A stretch of DNA of 64,000 bases from Pseudomonadota bacterium (GTDB lineage Bacteria > Pseudomonadota > Gammaproteobacteria > Xanthomonadales > Ahniellaceae). The stretch lies in contig JALHNO010000005.1 in NCBI GenBank assembly GCA_022843465.1, forward strand, positions 24,691-88,690, read 5' to 3'. Under the pieces are notes generated by a model. It did no database searches and was not told the DNA's origin. It was given only the letters and a program-made list of their open reading frames with translations. Shown piece after piece: positions 36,442 to 46,138 of this stretch. The position numbers and the translations under genes are program-made. The number at the start of each line of letters is the position of its first letter. The stretch's first letter is position 1.

Positions 36442-38015
36442 AGCCCGCCCCTGGCATCGCCTGGGCCATCGCGGCATTGCTTGCCTGCGCCGCTCCGGTC
36501 GATGCCATGCATCTGGCGCCGGATCGGCGCGGTGAGGTCCTGGTGTTTCCCTACTACAGCGTCAACGGCGGTTTGCAGACCTTGATATCGGTAGTGAATA
36601 CCACCGATGCTGGCAAGGCAATTGCCGTGAATTTCCGCGAAGGCAGCAACTCGCGCATCACGCAACGGCTGTACCTGTACCTGGCGCCGCACGATGTCTG
36701 GACCGGCGCCGTGTTCGCTGCAGGCATGTTTGATGTCGGCCTGGTCACGCAGGATCCGAGCTGTACGGTGCCGGCGATTTTTCACGGTAGCGGGCTGCCC
36801 GCCCTACCCAATGGCGCTCGCTATCTGCAATTCAGCAGCGCCGGCTATATCGGCGCGAACGCCGACGCAGCGTGGAATCTGGCCAACCGCAACTACGAAG
36901 GCCATTTCGAGATGATCGAGATGGGTGAGGTCACCGATACAACGCGTAGCAGTCTGGCTGCGATCAGGCCAGGTGAGGCCGGAATGCCGCTCAACTGCAG
37001 CCAGATCGAGGACGCATGGCGCTTGGATCTGGGCGCTGAGCGCGGATACTGGGCGCTGCGCGATCCGAACACGGACATTTCTTCACCGACCGGCGGGCTC
37101 TATGGATTTGCAGCGGTGGTCGATGTCCTCGACGGCGTCATGTTCGGCTATGCCGCCGACGCCATCAGCGGCTTCAGCGCCGCGCCTCTGCATTTCCCGC
37201 CCTCGGGTATCGCGCCGGACCTTGCCTCCGCTGTCGCTGACGTTGTGGCGCAGCAGAACGGCATCGCGGTGGATCTGGTCATTGGCGATCAATGGGAGCA
37301 ACTGCGCTTCCCGGTAGATCGTGCGATCGATGCGGTGTCGGCTCTGTTCATGGCCGACGCGATCCACAATGACTATGTCACGGCCGCGAGTCTTGGTGCA
37401 GATTCGGAGTGGGTGCTGAGTTTTCCGACCAAACGGCACTACACCGACCTGCCATCGCCGCCTGCGCTGGCACCATTTCCGCGGGTATTCGGCAGCAGCA
37501 CGGGCGGCGGTGTCGGAGAGGCTGCAGTCTGGGCGCGCGTCCAGGTCTGGGACCGCCACGGGCAGTACGATGTCTGCGCCGACCGCAATGATCCACGCTG
37601 TCCGAATCTGGGTCTGCGCCCGCCCTCGCTGGAACCCAGGGTGGATCTGGATTTCGCCGTCAATGTGCTGACCTTCCTCCAGGATCCGGACCTGCCTACG
37701 CGGATCCTGGGCTCGGCGCGACGCGTCAATCTGGGCGTCGGCGAGCCTCAGACCATGGGGCATTTCCCTGAGCCCGGGCAGGGGCATCTCTGGATGCGCC
37801 TGTACGACCCACAGTACGGCATCGAGTACGCCCTGCGCCCGGATCTTGTAGGCAGGCAGCTGCGCGGGCTGCCTTTGCAAGGTTTCCTGGCGGTGCGTTA
37901 TACCAACACCGAGGTAACGCCCGGCGTACTGGCCAACTACGGCAGTACCATCCGGCACCAGGTTACGCGCGGCCTGCAGCCCTCAGCAACAACGCCGCAA
38001 TCGGACTTGCCCTGA
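36438..38015 (+). CDS. Secreted paralog D of the tandem array, function unknown
   Basis: A 525-residue exported protein, last of the array. The signal peptide is MKPAPGIAWAIAALLACAAPVDA. The family pattern continues: MHLAPDRRGEVLVFPYYSVNGGLQTLISVVNTTDAGKAIAVNFREGSNSRITQRLYLYLAPHDVWTGAVF, EGHFEMIEMGEV, IDAVSALFMADAIHNDYVTAASLGADSEWVLSFPTKRHYTD and LRGLPLQGFLAVRYTNTEVTPGVLANYGSTIRHQ. AGGAGG precedes the ATG, which overlaps the stop of C. The variable region near 370-400 again has a Cys pair (YDVCADRNDPRCP). A hairpin lies about 50 bp downstream. Confidence 0.8.
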   Translation: MKPAPGIAWAIAALLACAAPVDAMHLAPDRRGEVLVFPYYSVNGGLQTLISVVNTTDAGKAIAVNFREGSNSRITQRLYLYLAPHDVWTGAVFAAGMFDVGLVTQDPSCTVPAIFHGSGLPALPNGARYLQFSSAGYIGANADAAWNLANRNYEGHFEMIEMGEVTDTTRSSLAAIRPGEAGMPLNCSQIEDAWRLDLGAERGYWALRDPNTDISSPTGGLYGFAAVVDVLDGVMFGYAADAISGFSAAPLHFPPSGIAPDLASAVADVVAQQNGIAVDLVIGDQWEQLRFPVDRAIDAVSALFMADAIHNDYVTAASLGADSEWVLSFPTKRHYTDLPSPPALAPFPRVFGSSTGGGVGEAAVWARVQVWDRHGQYDVCADRNDPRCPNLGLRPPSLEPRVDLDFAVNVLTFLQDPDLPTRILGSARRVNLGVGEPQTMGHFPEPGQGHLWMRLYDPQYGIEYALRPDLVGRQLRGLPLQGFLAVRYTNTEVTPGVLANYGSTIRHQVTRGLQPSATTPQSDLP

Positions 38016-38066
38016 GGGACGTCAGCCAGCCGCTTCAGGATGGCGAACCAGGGACAGAAACTCCGA

Positions 38067-38097
38067 GCACCGCGCGCCGCCAAAGCTTGCGCGGTGC
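38067..38097. terminator. Hairpin between the secreted array and etfA
   Basis: GCACCGCGC (38067-38075) and GCGCGGTGC (38089-38097) form a perfect 9-bp stem with a 13-base loop. It lies between the convergent ends of paralog D and etfA. There is no T tract, so bidirectional termination is inferred from position. Confidence 0.45.
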
Positions 38098-38114
38098 GAC
38101 AGTCGTCGAAGCCG

Positions 38115-39056
38115 CTAGCCCAGTGCCTGTTCCAGCTCAGGGACGATCTTGAACAGATCGCCAACCAGGCCGATATCGGCGATCTCGAAGATCGGGGCCT
38201 CGCCGTCCTTGTTGATTGCGACGATGGTGCCTGCGTCCTTGATGCCGGTCAGATGCTGGATGGCACCGGAGATGCCGATCGCAACGTAGAGTTCTGGCGA
38301 AATGATCTTGCCAGTCTGGCCGACCTGCAGATCGCTTGGCACATAGCCGGCATCGACGGCGGCGCGCGAGGCACCCACGGCGGCGCCGAGCTTGTCGGCC
38401 AGTTTGTAGATCACGTCAAAGGCATCGGCGGAGCCGAGGGCGCGGCCACCGGATACGACGCGCGACGCACTCTGCAGATCGGGGCGATCCTGGGCACCGG
38501 CCTGCAGTTCGACAAAGCGTGTATGGCTTGCTGCCGCTACCGTGATGCTGGCTGCTTCGATACCCGCATTGCCGCCGTTGGCGGCGGCGGCGAACGAGGC
38601 ATTGCGCACCGTGGCGATCAGCTTGCGATCGCTCGGCGCCTTCACCGTGATGATGGCATTGCCGGCGTAGATCGGGCGCTGGAACGTGTAGGCGTCGGTC
38701 ACCGTCATGATGTCGGAGACCATCGCTTCGCCGAGCAGGGCGGCAACGCGCGGCATCAGGTCCTTGCCGAAGGTCGTCGAAGGTCCGAGCACGTGACTGT
38801 AGTTGCCTGCGAGCGCGACGATCTGTGGCGCCTGGGTAGCCGCCGTGGCATGGGCATTGGCGGCGTGACTGACGGTGATGACCCTGGCCACGCCTTCGAT
38901 CCTTGCGGCTTCAGCCGCAACGGCATCCGCCTGCTCGGCGAGCACGGCGATATGGATGGCACTGGCCTTCATCTGCACGGCGGCGCTGACGCACTTGGCC
39001 GTGCTGGAATTGAGCTTGCCGTTGAGGTGCTCGGCAACAATCAGAATTTGCGTCAT
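38115..39056 (-). CDS. etfA: Electron transfer flavoprotein alpha subunit
   Basis: A 313-residue subunit. The N-terminal domain starts [26 protein letters not shown]. The FAD-binding C-terminal domain reads [89 protein letters not shown], the family signature. With EtfB it collects electrons from acyl-CoA dehydrogenases and related enzymes, including those after the bkd step, and passes them to ETF-quinone oxidoreductase, encoded at 46139-47740. It starts 10 bp after etfB, so the two form an operon. Confidence 0.95.
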   Translation of the reverse strand: MTQILIVAEHLNGKLNSSTAKCVSAAVQMKASAIHIAVLAEQADAVAAEAARIEGVARVITVSHAANAHATAATQAPQIVALAGNYSHVLGPSTTFGKDLMPRVAALLGEAMVSDIMTVTDAYTFQRPIYAGNAIITVKAPSDRKLIATVRNASFAAAANGGNAGIEAASITVAAASHTRFVELQAGAQDRPDLQSASRVVSGGRALGSADAFDVIYKLADKLGAAVGASRAAVDAGYVPSDLQVGQTGKIISPELYVAIGISGAIQHLTGIKDAGTIVAINKDGEAPIFEIADIGLVGDLFKIVPELEQALG

Positions 39057-39066
39057 GGGGCAATCC

Positions 39067-39813
39067 TCAGAGCAGGCCGCGCGCTTTGAGCGCGGCAACA
39101 AGTTCGGGAACATCTTTCACCATCACGCCCTTCTGGCGCTTGGCTGGCGGCGCATAGCTCGTGGTCTGGTGGTGATCGCCGCTTTCGACGCCCAGGCTGT
39201 CCAGGGTGATGGTCTCCATCGGCTTGCTCTTGGCTTTCATGATGTCGGGCAGCTTGATGAAGCGCGGCTCGTTCAGGCGCAGATCGGTAGTGATGACCGC
39301 TGGCAGATCCACTTCGATCACTTCGAGACCGGCATCGACTTCGCGGGTGACTCGGGCGCTCTCGCCATTGATCTCGACTTTGGAAGCGAACGTGGCCTGC
39401 GGCCGATCCCAGAGCGCAGCGAGCATCTGCCCGGTCTGGCTGCAGTCATCATCAATCGCCTGCTTGCCCAGGATCACGATACCGGGCTGTTCCTTCTCGA
39501 CCAGCTTGAGCAGCACGCGGGCGGCGGTGAGCGGCTGCATCGGCTGGTCGCAGACCACATGGATGGCGCGGTTGGCGCCCATCGCCAGGCCATTGCGCAG
39601 ATGCGCCTGGGCATCGGCGGGCGCAATCGTGGCCACGATCACTTCGGTTGCCACACCTTTCTCGCGCAGCCGCAGGGCTTCTTCGAGCGCGATATCGTCG
39701 AAGGGATTGGGCGAGAGCTTCACGCCATCGGTGATGACGCCGCTGGCATCAGGCTTCACCTGAACCCGCACGTTGTAGTCCACGACCCGCTTGTAGGCGA
39801 CCAGAATCTTCAT
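39067..39813 (-). CDS. etfB: Electron transfer flavoprotein beta subunit
   Basis: A 248-residue subunit of the ETF heterodimer, binding AMP structurally. Typical blocks are MKILVAYKRVVDYNVRVQVKPD, LSPNPFDDIALEEALRLREKG, ILGKQAIDDDCSQTGQMLAALW and the recognition-loop region LRLNEPRFIKLPDIMKAKSKPMET that meets partner dehydrogenases. First gene of the etfB-etfA operon. It diverges from the large C25 peptidase gene across about 240 bp that includes an AT-rich stretch near 39950-40000. Confidence 0.95.
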   Translation of the reverse strand: MKILVAYKRVVDYNVRVQVKPDASGVITDGVKLSPNPFDDIALEEALRLREKGVATEVIVATIAPADAQAHLRNGLAMGANRAIHVVCDQPMQPLTAARVLLKLVEKEQPGIVILGKQAIDDDCSQTGQMLAALWDRPQATFASKVEINGESARVTREVDAGLEVIEVDLPAVITTDLRLNEPRFIKLPDIMKAKSKPMETITLDSLGVESGDHHQTTSYAPPAKRQKGVMVKDVPELVAALKARGLL

Positions 39814-40054
39814 GGTTTATCCAGATCAGGGTGACAAAGGGCGGCCATTGTACGGGCAAGCGTGCCGAGCCGGCACTCGATCGTGATGCGCAGCAGCGGT
39901 CGCTGCCGCCTACTGAGCCGGATACACAAGCGCTGAGCGCGAATAGCCGGTTGTAATTATTGATGAAATCGACACGATTATTTGCGCTTATTAACGCTTT
40001 GGTCGGATCTTGGGCGTACCATTGCTCAGGAATCAATGCTTTGGAGCGGAGGTC

Positions 40055-43000
40055 ATGAATCCGGTAAGGTTCCGCCCGCTGCGCGGTCGCGCGATCGGGT
40101 TGTCGCTGGGCATCGCAGCAGCCGCCTGTGTGCTGCCTGCGCAGGCGCAGACCGTCGCCGCCGATTGTGCGACGCCCGGCAATGATGGCAATAATTCCAG
40201 CATCTCGGGCATTGTCAATTCGTATTACCCGGGGACGGCGAGCGTGGCCGCCGGAGGTCGCTGCATCTCGGTCGGCGCCCGCACGGGCGCTGCGACGCCG
40301 ATCGCTGCAGGCGATCTGCTGCTGGTGATCCAGATGCAGCATGCCACGATCAACACCGGCGACAACTCGTCCTATGGCGACAACGTCGCCGGTACGCCTG
40401 GCGGGGTGACGAATTTTCAGACCGCCGGCGCGTACGAATATGTCGCCGCCCTCGGCGCAGTCGGTGCCAGCGGCGGCGTTGGTTGCGGAGCCAATCAGAT
40501 TCCGATCAAGGGGCGCGGAACTTCAGCCGGCCTGATCAATGCCTACTCCACGGCAGCGCGCAGCGGCACTACGGGCCGCCGGACCTTCCAGGTCGTGCGG
40601 GTGCCGCAATACAACCATGCCGGATTGAGCGGTACGGTCAATGCGGCCTACTGGGATGGCAGTACCGGTGGCATCGCGGTGATCGATGTGGTCGGTCGTC
40701 TGGATTTTGGTGGCCAGACCTTGAATGCCACGGGTCGCGGATTTCGCGGCGGAGGTGGCCGCGCGCTGGGCGGTGATGGCGATGCGGGAGATACCGACTA
40801 TCGGCGCAACGTCACCGAGAACGCCCACGGCGCCAAGGGTGAAGGCATCGCCGGCACCACACGTTACCTCTACAACCAGGAAACCGGTGCGCTGATCGAT
40901 TTCGCCGCCGACGAGGGCTACAACAACGGCGGCGCGGCGCGCGGCGCACCCGGCAATGCTGGCGGTGGCGGCACCGACAGCAATGCCGTTGCCAATGACG
41001 AAAACAGCGGCGGTGGCGGTGGCGCCAACGGCGGATCCGGCGGCATTGGTGGCAATGCCTGGCGATCCAACGAGGCTACCGGCGGCCATGGTGGTGGCGC
41101 ATTTGCGCCGGGCGGTACCGCGCGCGATCGCATCGTGCTCGGTGGCGGTGGCGGTGCCGGGGCGCGCAACAACTCGGCCAATCGCGAATCCAGTGGTGGT
41201 GCCGGCGGCGGCATCATCATCGTGCAGACTGGCGAGTTCCGCGGCAGCGGCAGCATTGTTGCAAACGGGGCGCAGGGCCCGGAGCCGGCGAACGATGGCG
41301 GCGGCGGCGGCGGTGCGGGCGGAACGGTCGTGTTGCGTGACCATGATGGTCTGACTGCCAGCAATGCCACGGCAATCACGATCTCGGTGGTGGGTGCAGC
41401 CGGTTCCAGCGCCTGGCCGAACCAGGCGCCGGGGGGTAGTCCGGGCGCGCGGCACGGCCCTGGTGGCGGTGGCGGTGGTGGCCGCATCCTGCTCGGCCCG
41501 TCCCTGGCTACCGGCACTACGACATTCAGTGGAGGTGCTGCCGGCCTTACCACGACGGCCAATGATACCTACGGTGCAGGTCCAGGCCTGATCGGGTCAT
41601 CCGAGAGTTACACCGGAACCCCGCCCGGTATCCTTCCCGGTTTCCAGTGTGCGCCGCTGCCGGTCACGCTCGCACACGTTGATCTGCGCGCCGACGGAAG
41701 TCAGGTCAGGGCCGTCTGGGCGACCGCGTCCGAGCGCAACTCGGTGGCTTTCCGCTGGTTTGCCGACGCCGATGGCAAACTGGCGGTGCAGGATGACCCG
41801 ACACCCAGTCCGCGCGGCAATGCCGCCGAACCGACCGGTTATCAGACAGTGCTGCGACCTGCTGCAGGCGGTCGTTACTGGTTGGCCGAATACGACCACC
41901 GTGGCAATCGCGAGATGCACGGTCCGTATGAAGTCGGCAAGCCGGTCGGCCGTTCGCCGCTCGGCCAGATGATCGAATGGGACAGCATCAATGCGCAGAA
42001 GCGCAGCGCGGCCAAGTTGCGCGGCGGCAATGCGCAGAGCGCGCGACTATGGGTGTCCGAGCGAGGCTTCCAGCGCGTGCATCACGAAGACCTGCTGGCC
42101 GAGGGCGTCGATCTGGCGGGCGTCAGCATCGCCAGCATCGCGGTGCTGCGTGGCAGTGTGCCGATTCCGCGCCGGATCGTCAGCGATTCCGCGCAGTTCG
42201 GCGCTGGCAGCCACGTCGATTTCTTCGGCGAGCCACGCGACTCGCTGTATGGCGCCGAGTCGGTGTACCGGCTGGCCATCGACCCGGCTGCTGTGCGCGA
42301 GATTGCCCGCGATGAACGCGAGCCGGGTCCGTCGCGACCGGCCTGGGCCTGGAACAATGCTGACTACGCGCCACAGAACGCCTACAACTTCGCCTCGCCT
42401 ACCGATGATCCCTGGTATGCCGATCGCCTGCTGGCCTTCGCCGGCACACCGGCGGGCAAGGACATCAGCCTTGCCCTGAGTGCCGTGGCCCAGGTACAGC
42501 AAGTCTCGCATCTGCAGGTCGACCTGATTGGTGCCACCAACTGGGCCGGGCTCGATCCCGATCACCATGTGCAATTGCGCCTCGGTGGCCAGGCCGTGAC
42601 TGAAGTGATCGCCGATGGGCTTACCCCGTTCGAACTCCAGTACGAGATGCTGCTGGCCCCGAGCACTCAGACCCTGGATCTGCGCGTCGAGGCCACAGGC
42701 GCGACCGGCTACAGCTTCGATGTGGTCAATATCGAACGCGCGCGCCTGCGCTATCCGCGGCTGGCGCAAGCCGAGGCCGGTCGCTGGTACAGCGATGCCG
42801 TGCGCCACGATGGTGTGCAGAACGATCCCTCGGAAAATCCGCCGCTGGTCACGAGTGGTGAACTGCTCGCGGATGGCTTCGAGGATCCGATGACACCCAA
42901 TCGCATTGACAGCCTGCGCGTTCGTGATCTGGCGAGCGCCGAGGTCGTGGCCTATGCGCGCACAGGATCAACCTGGCGCTATCTGCGCAATGCCCGAACC

Positions 43001-44167
43001 GTTGCGGCAGGCGTCGGCTGGAACGCCTTCCTGCCGGGTGTGAAATCCAATGACGCCGTCTACGTGGCGAGCCCAGCCGCGATGGCGCGGCCGCGCGTCA
43101 CCACGGAACCTGTAATTGTCGATATCCAGAGCGGCGCCGCCAACTATCTGGTGATCAGCCACGCCCAGTTCGCTGCCGGCGTCGCGCCCCTGCTGCAACA
43201 TCGCCAGGGACAGGGGCTGAGCACTGCCGTCGTCGATGTCGACCAGATTTACGCCCAGTTTGGCAATGGCGAGCCCGATCCAGCCGCCATCCAGGCCTAT
43301 GTCGCGGCAGTCAAGGAACGCCGCGGCGTGCGCTATCTGCTGATTGTTGGCGGCGATACCTACGATTATCACGATTATCTCGGCATCCATTCGGTGAGTT
43401 TCGTGCCGACGATCTACCGTGCTACCGGTGCCGTGGTCCGCTATGCACCGGTCGATGCGGCCTATGCCGATGTCGATCTCGATGGCGTGCCGGATCTCGC
43501 CATCGGGCGTCTGCCGGTGCGTACCGAGGCGGAACTGGCCACCGCGATCAGCAAGATCATCCAGGCCGAAACGCCGCGGTCTGTACACGCCGGTCTGCTG
43601 GTATCGGGCGCCAGTGATCCGGGCAACAGCTTCAGTGGCATGAACGAGGATTTTGCGGCCGAGTTGCCGGGGTCCTGGTCGCTGGAGCGTGCCGATGTCG
43701 ACGCCATCGGTGCCGCTGCCGCACGTGCTGCTCTGTTCAATGGCTGGAGCGCCGGGCCCGCGCTGATCAGTTATGTCGGTCATTCGGCGCCCGGGCAGTG
43801 GACCTACGATCCGCTGCTGACCGCCGGTGACGTGGCCTCGCTGGCGTCCAGCCCAATGGTGCCGACGGTTGCACAATGGGGTTGCTGGAACACTTATTTC
43901 GTCTCGCCATCCGCCAACTCTCTGGGCCAGGCCCTGCTGCTGCAGGGCGCCCACGGCGCAGCGGCGATCTTCGGGCCGGCCGCGCTGACCGATATCTCCA
44001 ACCATCGCGGGCTGGCGCCCGGTGTCTTTGCCGGCATGGTGCCTGGCGCGCGGATCGGCGATGTGATTCTGCAGGCGCGGATCAATCTGGCCGGGCAGGG
44101 CATGCGTTCCACAGAGTCGATGCAAGGCAGCAATCTGCTTGGCGATCCGGCGATGATCCTGCCCTGA
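40055..44167 (+). CDS. Secreted C25 (gingipain-type) peptidase 1 with Gly-rich domain
   Basis: A 1370-residue exported protein. A signal peptide (ending about AQAQ) leads into an N-terminal beta-rich domain. A very Gly-rich stretch (about 225-525, with runs such as GGGGGANGGSGGIGGNAW) follows, then a region shared with two other genes in this window (LWVSERGFQRVHHEDLLAEGVDLAGV, AYNFASPTDDPWYADRLLAF). The C-terminal peptidase begins YLVISHAQFAAGVAPLLQHRQGQGLSTAVVDVDQIYAQFG and has GGDTYDYHDYLG. The catalytic pair is His1243 (YVGHSAPGQW) and Cys1277 (AQWGCWNTYF), 34 apart as in gingipains. The protein ends at LLGDPAMILP, with no T9SS C-terminal domain. A cysteine endopeptidase acting outside the cell is inferred. 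GGAGG precedes ATG 40055. Confidence 0.85.
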   Translation: MNPVRFRPLRGRAIGLSLGIAAAACVLPAQAQTVAADCATPGNDGNNSSISGIVNSYYPGTASVAAGGRCISVGARTGAATPIAAGDLLLVIQMQHATINTGDNSSYGDNVAGTPGGVTNFQTAGAYEYVAALGAVGASGGVGCGANQIPIKGRGTSAGLINAYSTAARSGTTGRRTFQVVRVPQYNHAGLSGTVNAAYWDGSTGGIAVIDVVGRLDFGGQTLNATGRGFRGGGGRALGGDGDAGDTDYRRNVTENAHGAKGEGIAGTTRYLYNQETGALIDFAADEGYNNGGAARGAPGNAGGGGTDSNAVANDENSGGGGGANGGSGGIGGNAWRSNEATGGHGGGAFAPGGTARDRIVLGGGGGAGARNNSANRESSGGAGGGIIIVQTGEFRGSGSIVANGAQGPEPANDGGGGGGAGGTVVLRDHDGLTASNATAITISVVGAAGSSAWPNQAPGGSPGARHGPGGGGGGGRILLGPSLATGTTTFSGGAAGLTTTANDTYGAGPGLIGSSESYTGTPPGILPGFQCAPLPVTLAHVDLRADGSQVRAVWATASERNSVAFRWFADADGKLAVQDDPTPSPRGNAAEPTGYQTVLRPAAGGRYWLAEYDHRGNREMHGPYEVGKPVGRSPLGQMIEWDSINAQKRSAAKLRGGNAQSARLWVSERGFQRVHHEDLLAEGVDLAGVSIASIAVLRGSVPIPRRIVSDSAQFGAGSHVDFFGEPRDSLYGAESVYRLAIDPAAVREIARDEREPGPSRPAWAWNNADYAPQNAYNFASPTDDPWYADRLLAFAGTPAGKDISLALSAVAQVQQVSHLQVDLIGATNWAGLDPDHHVQLRLGGQAVTEVIADGLTPFELQYEMLLAPSTQTLDLRVEATGATGYSFDVVNIERARLRYPRLAQAEAGRWYSDAVRHDGVQNDPSENPPLVTSGELLADGFEDPMTPNRIDSLRVRDLASAEVVAYARTGSTWRYLRNARTVAAGVGWNAFLPGVKSNDAVYVASPAAMARPRVTTEPVIVDIQSGAANYLVISHAQFAAGVAPLLQHRQGQGLSTAVVDVDQIYAQFGNGEPDPAAIQAYVAAVKERRGVRYLLIVGGDTYDYHDYLGIHSVSFVPTIYRATGAVVRYAPVDAAYADVDLDGVPDLAIGRLPVRTEAELATAISKIIQAETPRSVHAGLLVSGASDPGNSFSGMNEDFAAELPGSWSLERADVDAIGAAAARAALFNGWSAGPALISYVGHSAPGQWTYDPLLTAGDVASLASSPMVPTVAQWGCWNTYFVSPSANSLGQALLLQGAHGAAAIFGPAALTDISNHRGLAPGVFAGMVPGARIGDVILQARINLAGQGMRSTESMQGSNLLGDPAMILP

Positions 44168-45128
44168 GCCCGGAGGGCCGCGCTCCCGCGCGGCCGCTTT
44201 TCAATCCGCCGCGATGCCAATGGAGGGCCGCGCTCCCGCGCGGCCGCTTTTCAGTCCGCCGCGATGCCAATGGAGGGCCGCGCTCCCGCGCGGCAGTTCT
44301 GGATCTTGCTGGTGCTGTGGATTCCGGTCGAATGACGACACCCGCGCACGTGGTGCGTGGGCCTGTCGGGTCAGACAGGCGCCGCGGGAGCAGCGCCCTC
44401 CGACGCACGCAAGCCGTGAATGGAGGGCCGCGCTCCCGCGCGGCCGCTTTTCAATCCGCCGCGCCGTCAATGGAGGGCCGCGCTCCCGCGCGGCCGCTCT
44501 GGATCTGGCTTGTGTTGTGGATCCTGGTCGGATGCCGACACCCGCGAACGTGGTGCGTGGGCCTATCGGGACAGACAGGCGCCGCGGGAGCAGCGCCCTC
44601 CAACGCACGCAAGCCGTGACCGGAGGGCCGCGCTCCCGCTCGGCCGCTTTTCAATCCGCCGCGCCGTCAATGGAGGGCCGCGCTCCCGCGCGGCCGCTCT
44701 GGATTTTGCTTGTGCTGTGGATTCCGGTCGGATGACGACACCCGCGAACGTGGTGCGTGGGCCTATCGGGTCAGACAGGCGCCGCGGGAGCAGCGCCCTC
44801 CAACGCACGCAAGCCGTGACGCGAGGGCCGCGCTCCCGCGCGGCCGCTTTTCAATCCGCCGCGTCGCCAATGGAGGGCCGCGCTCCCGCGCGGCCGCTTT
44901 TCAATCCGCCGCGATGCCAATGGAGGGCCGCGCTCCCGCGCGGCCGTTCTGGATCTTGCTGGTGCTGTGGATTCCGGTCGGATGCCGACACCCGCGCACG
45001 TGGTGCGTGGGCCTGTCGGGTCAGACAGGCGCCGCGGGAGCAGCGCCCTCCAAAGGGAGCAGGCGCCGCGGGAGCAGCGCCCTCCAAAGGGAGCGAGCGT
45101 GTACGGCCGGGCGGATAGGTGCCCGCGG
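44168..45128. repeat. REP array on a 50-bp lattice between C25 peptidase 1 and the ATP-grasp gene
   Basis: GGAGGGCCGCGCTCCCG occurs at 44172, 44222, 44272, 44422, 44472, 44622, 44672, 44822, 44872 and 44922: every start is on an exact 50-bp grid. (The 44822 copy has a changed second base.) Gaps of 150 contain a different segment (TGGATTCCGGTCGGATGACG and on) ending in an inverted copy of the same REP, GGCGCCGCGGGAGCAGCGCC, at about 44378, 44578, 44778 and 45028. A 33-bp piece then repeats twice at 45027-45092. Pairs of oppositely oriented REPs again give a REPIN-like layout. No gene is supported. Confidence 0.9.
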
Positions 45129-46049
45129 CTACAGTCGTCTGGCCAGTGCGTTGGCAAGGCGCGCGGCTGAACCCTGGGCGTGATCGAAGAACAGCGAGGG
45201 CTCGGTGGTCTCCAGTTCCAGCACGCAGGCCGAACCATCGGCGCGACGCAGCAGGTCGATGCGCATATACAGCAAAGGCATCATTGCGCTGAAGCGCGGG
45301 TCCTTGCTGATTGCCGCCACCACGGCATCGCCAAGCGCGATCTGGTCGGCACCTGGCAGGCGTGCGCTGATGTCTTCGGCGGCGAACAGTGCCTTGGTCG
45401 GCTGCGCGGCACGTGCAAGCAGCGGGCCCTTGCGGATCGCATGGCTGAACATGCCATCAAGATAGACCAGGGCGGTTTCGCCATCGGCATCGACGCGATC
45501 GAGGTAGGGTTGCAGCAGCACCCGGCGACCCTGTTCGAGCAGGCGTTGCAGATGGGTTACTGCCAGTGCGCGGTCGTCGCGGTGGTAGCGCGCGGCATCC
45601 CGCGAGCCGGCGCCGACACTGGGCTTGACGACGAATTCGGCGAAGGCGTGGTCGCTGTCGGCATCGGCCTCGCCGAGAAAATCCTCGATTGCCTGCACCG
45701 CATCGACTCCGGGTGCGACAAAGGAACTGGGCACGATCGCAATGCCCTTGCTGGCCAGATCAGCAAGGTAGACCTTGTCGGTGTTCCAGCGGATCAGTTC
45801 CACAGGATTGAGCAGACGCGTCTGTGTCGACACCTGTTCCGCCCATGTGAGGAACTCATCCAGTCGTGGCACATAGTCCCAGGTCGATCGCAGCAGGGCG
45901 ATGCCGTACTTCTTCCAGTCGACACGGGCGTCATCCCAGCAGACGATCTCGTGCGCAAGCTCAGCTTCGGACAGGGCTGCCACCAGTGGCGGCAGGTCCT
46001 CGTCAAGTTCGCGTGCCGCGGCTGCGGTGATCAGGGCGATCGGTTTCAT
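45129..46049 (-). CDS. ATP-grasp superfamily enzyme
   Basis: A 306-residue cytoplasmic protein with the pattern of the ATP-grasp group that includes the cycloserine cyclo-ligase DcsG: WDDARVDWKKYGIALLRSTWDYVPRLDEFLTWAEQV and NPVELIRWNTDKVYLADLASKGIAIVPSSFV at the N-terminus. ATP-site blocks FAEFVVKPSVGAGSRDAARY, RVLLQPYLDRVDADGETALVYLDG and YMRIDLLRRADGSACVLELETTEPSLFF follow. Such enzymes join a carboxylate to an amine through an acyl phosphate; the substrate is unknown. AGGAAG precedes the ATG at 46049. ETF-QO lies 89 bp upstream on the same strand. Confidence 0.83.
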   Translation of the reverse strand: MKPIALITAAAARELDEDLPPLVAALSEAELAHEIVCWDDARVDWKKYGIALLRSTWDYVPRLDEFLTWAEQVSTQTRLLNPVELIRWNTDKVYLADLASKGIAIVPSSFVAPGVDAVQAIEDFLGEADADSDHAFAEFVVKPSVGAGSRDAARYHRDDRALAVTHLQRLLEQGRRVLLQPYLDRVDADGETALVYLDGMFSHAIRKGPLLARAAQPTKALFAAEDISARLPGADQIALGDAVVAAISKDPRFSAMMPLLYMRIDLLRRADGSACVLELETTEPSLFFDHAQGSAARLANALARRL

Positions 46050-46138
46050 GCGCTTCCTGGTGTGCTCTGGGGAGGCCTGCGCTGCCGGCAACCGCCAGAC
46101 AGCGCTCGAAGACCGCCGCGCGGCTGGCGCGGGCGGGT

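Noticed and set aside
44168-45128. Repetitive coding frames and CRISPR-like regular spacing
   Set aside because: Open frames on both strands come from the GC-rich repeat itself. The intervals are also repeated, not unique spacers.
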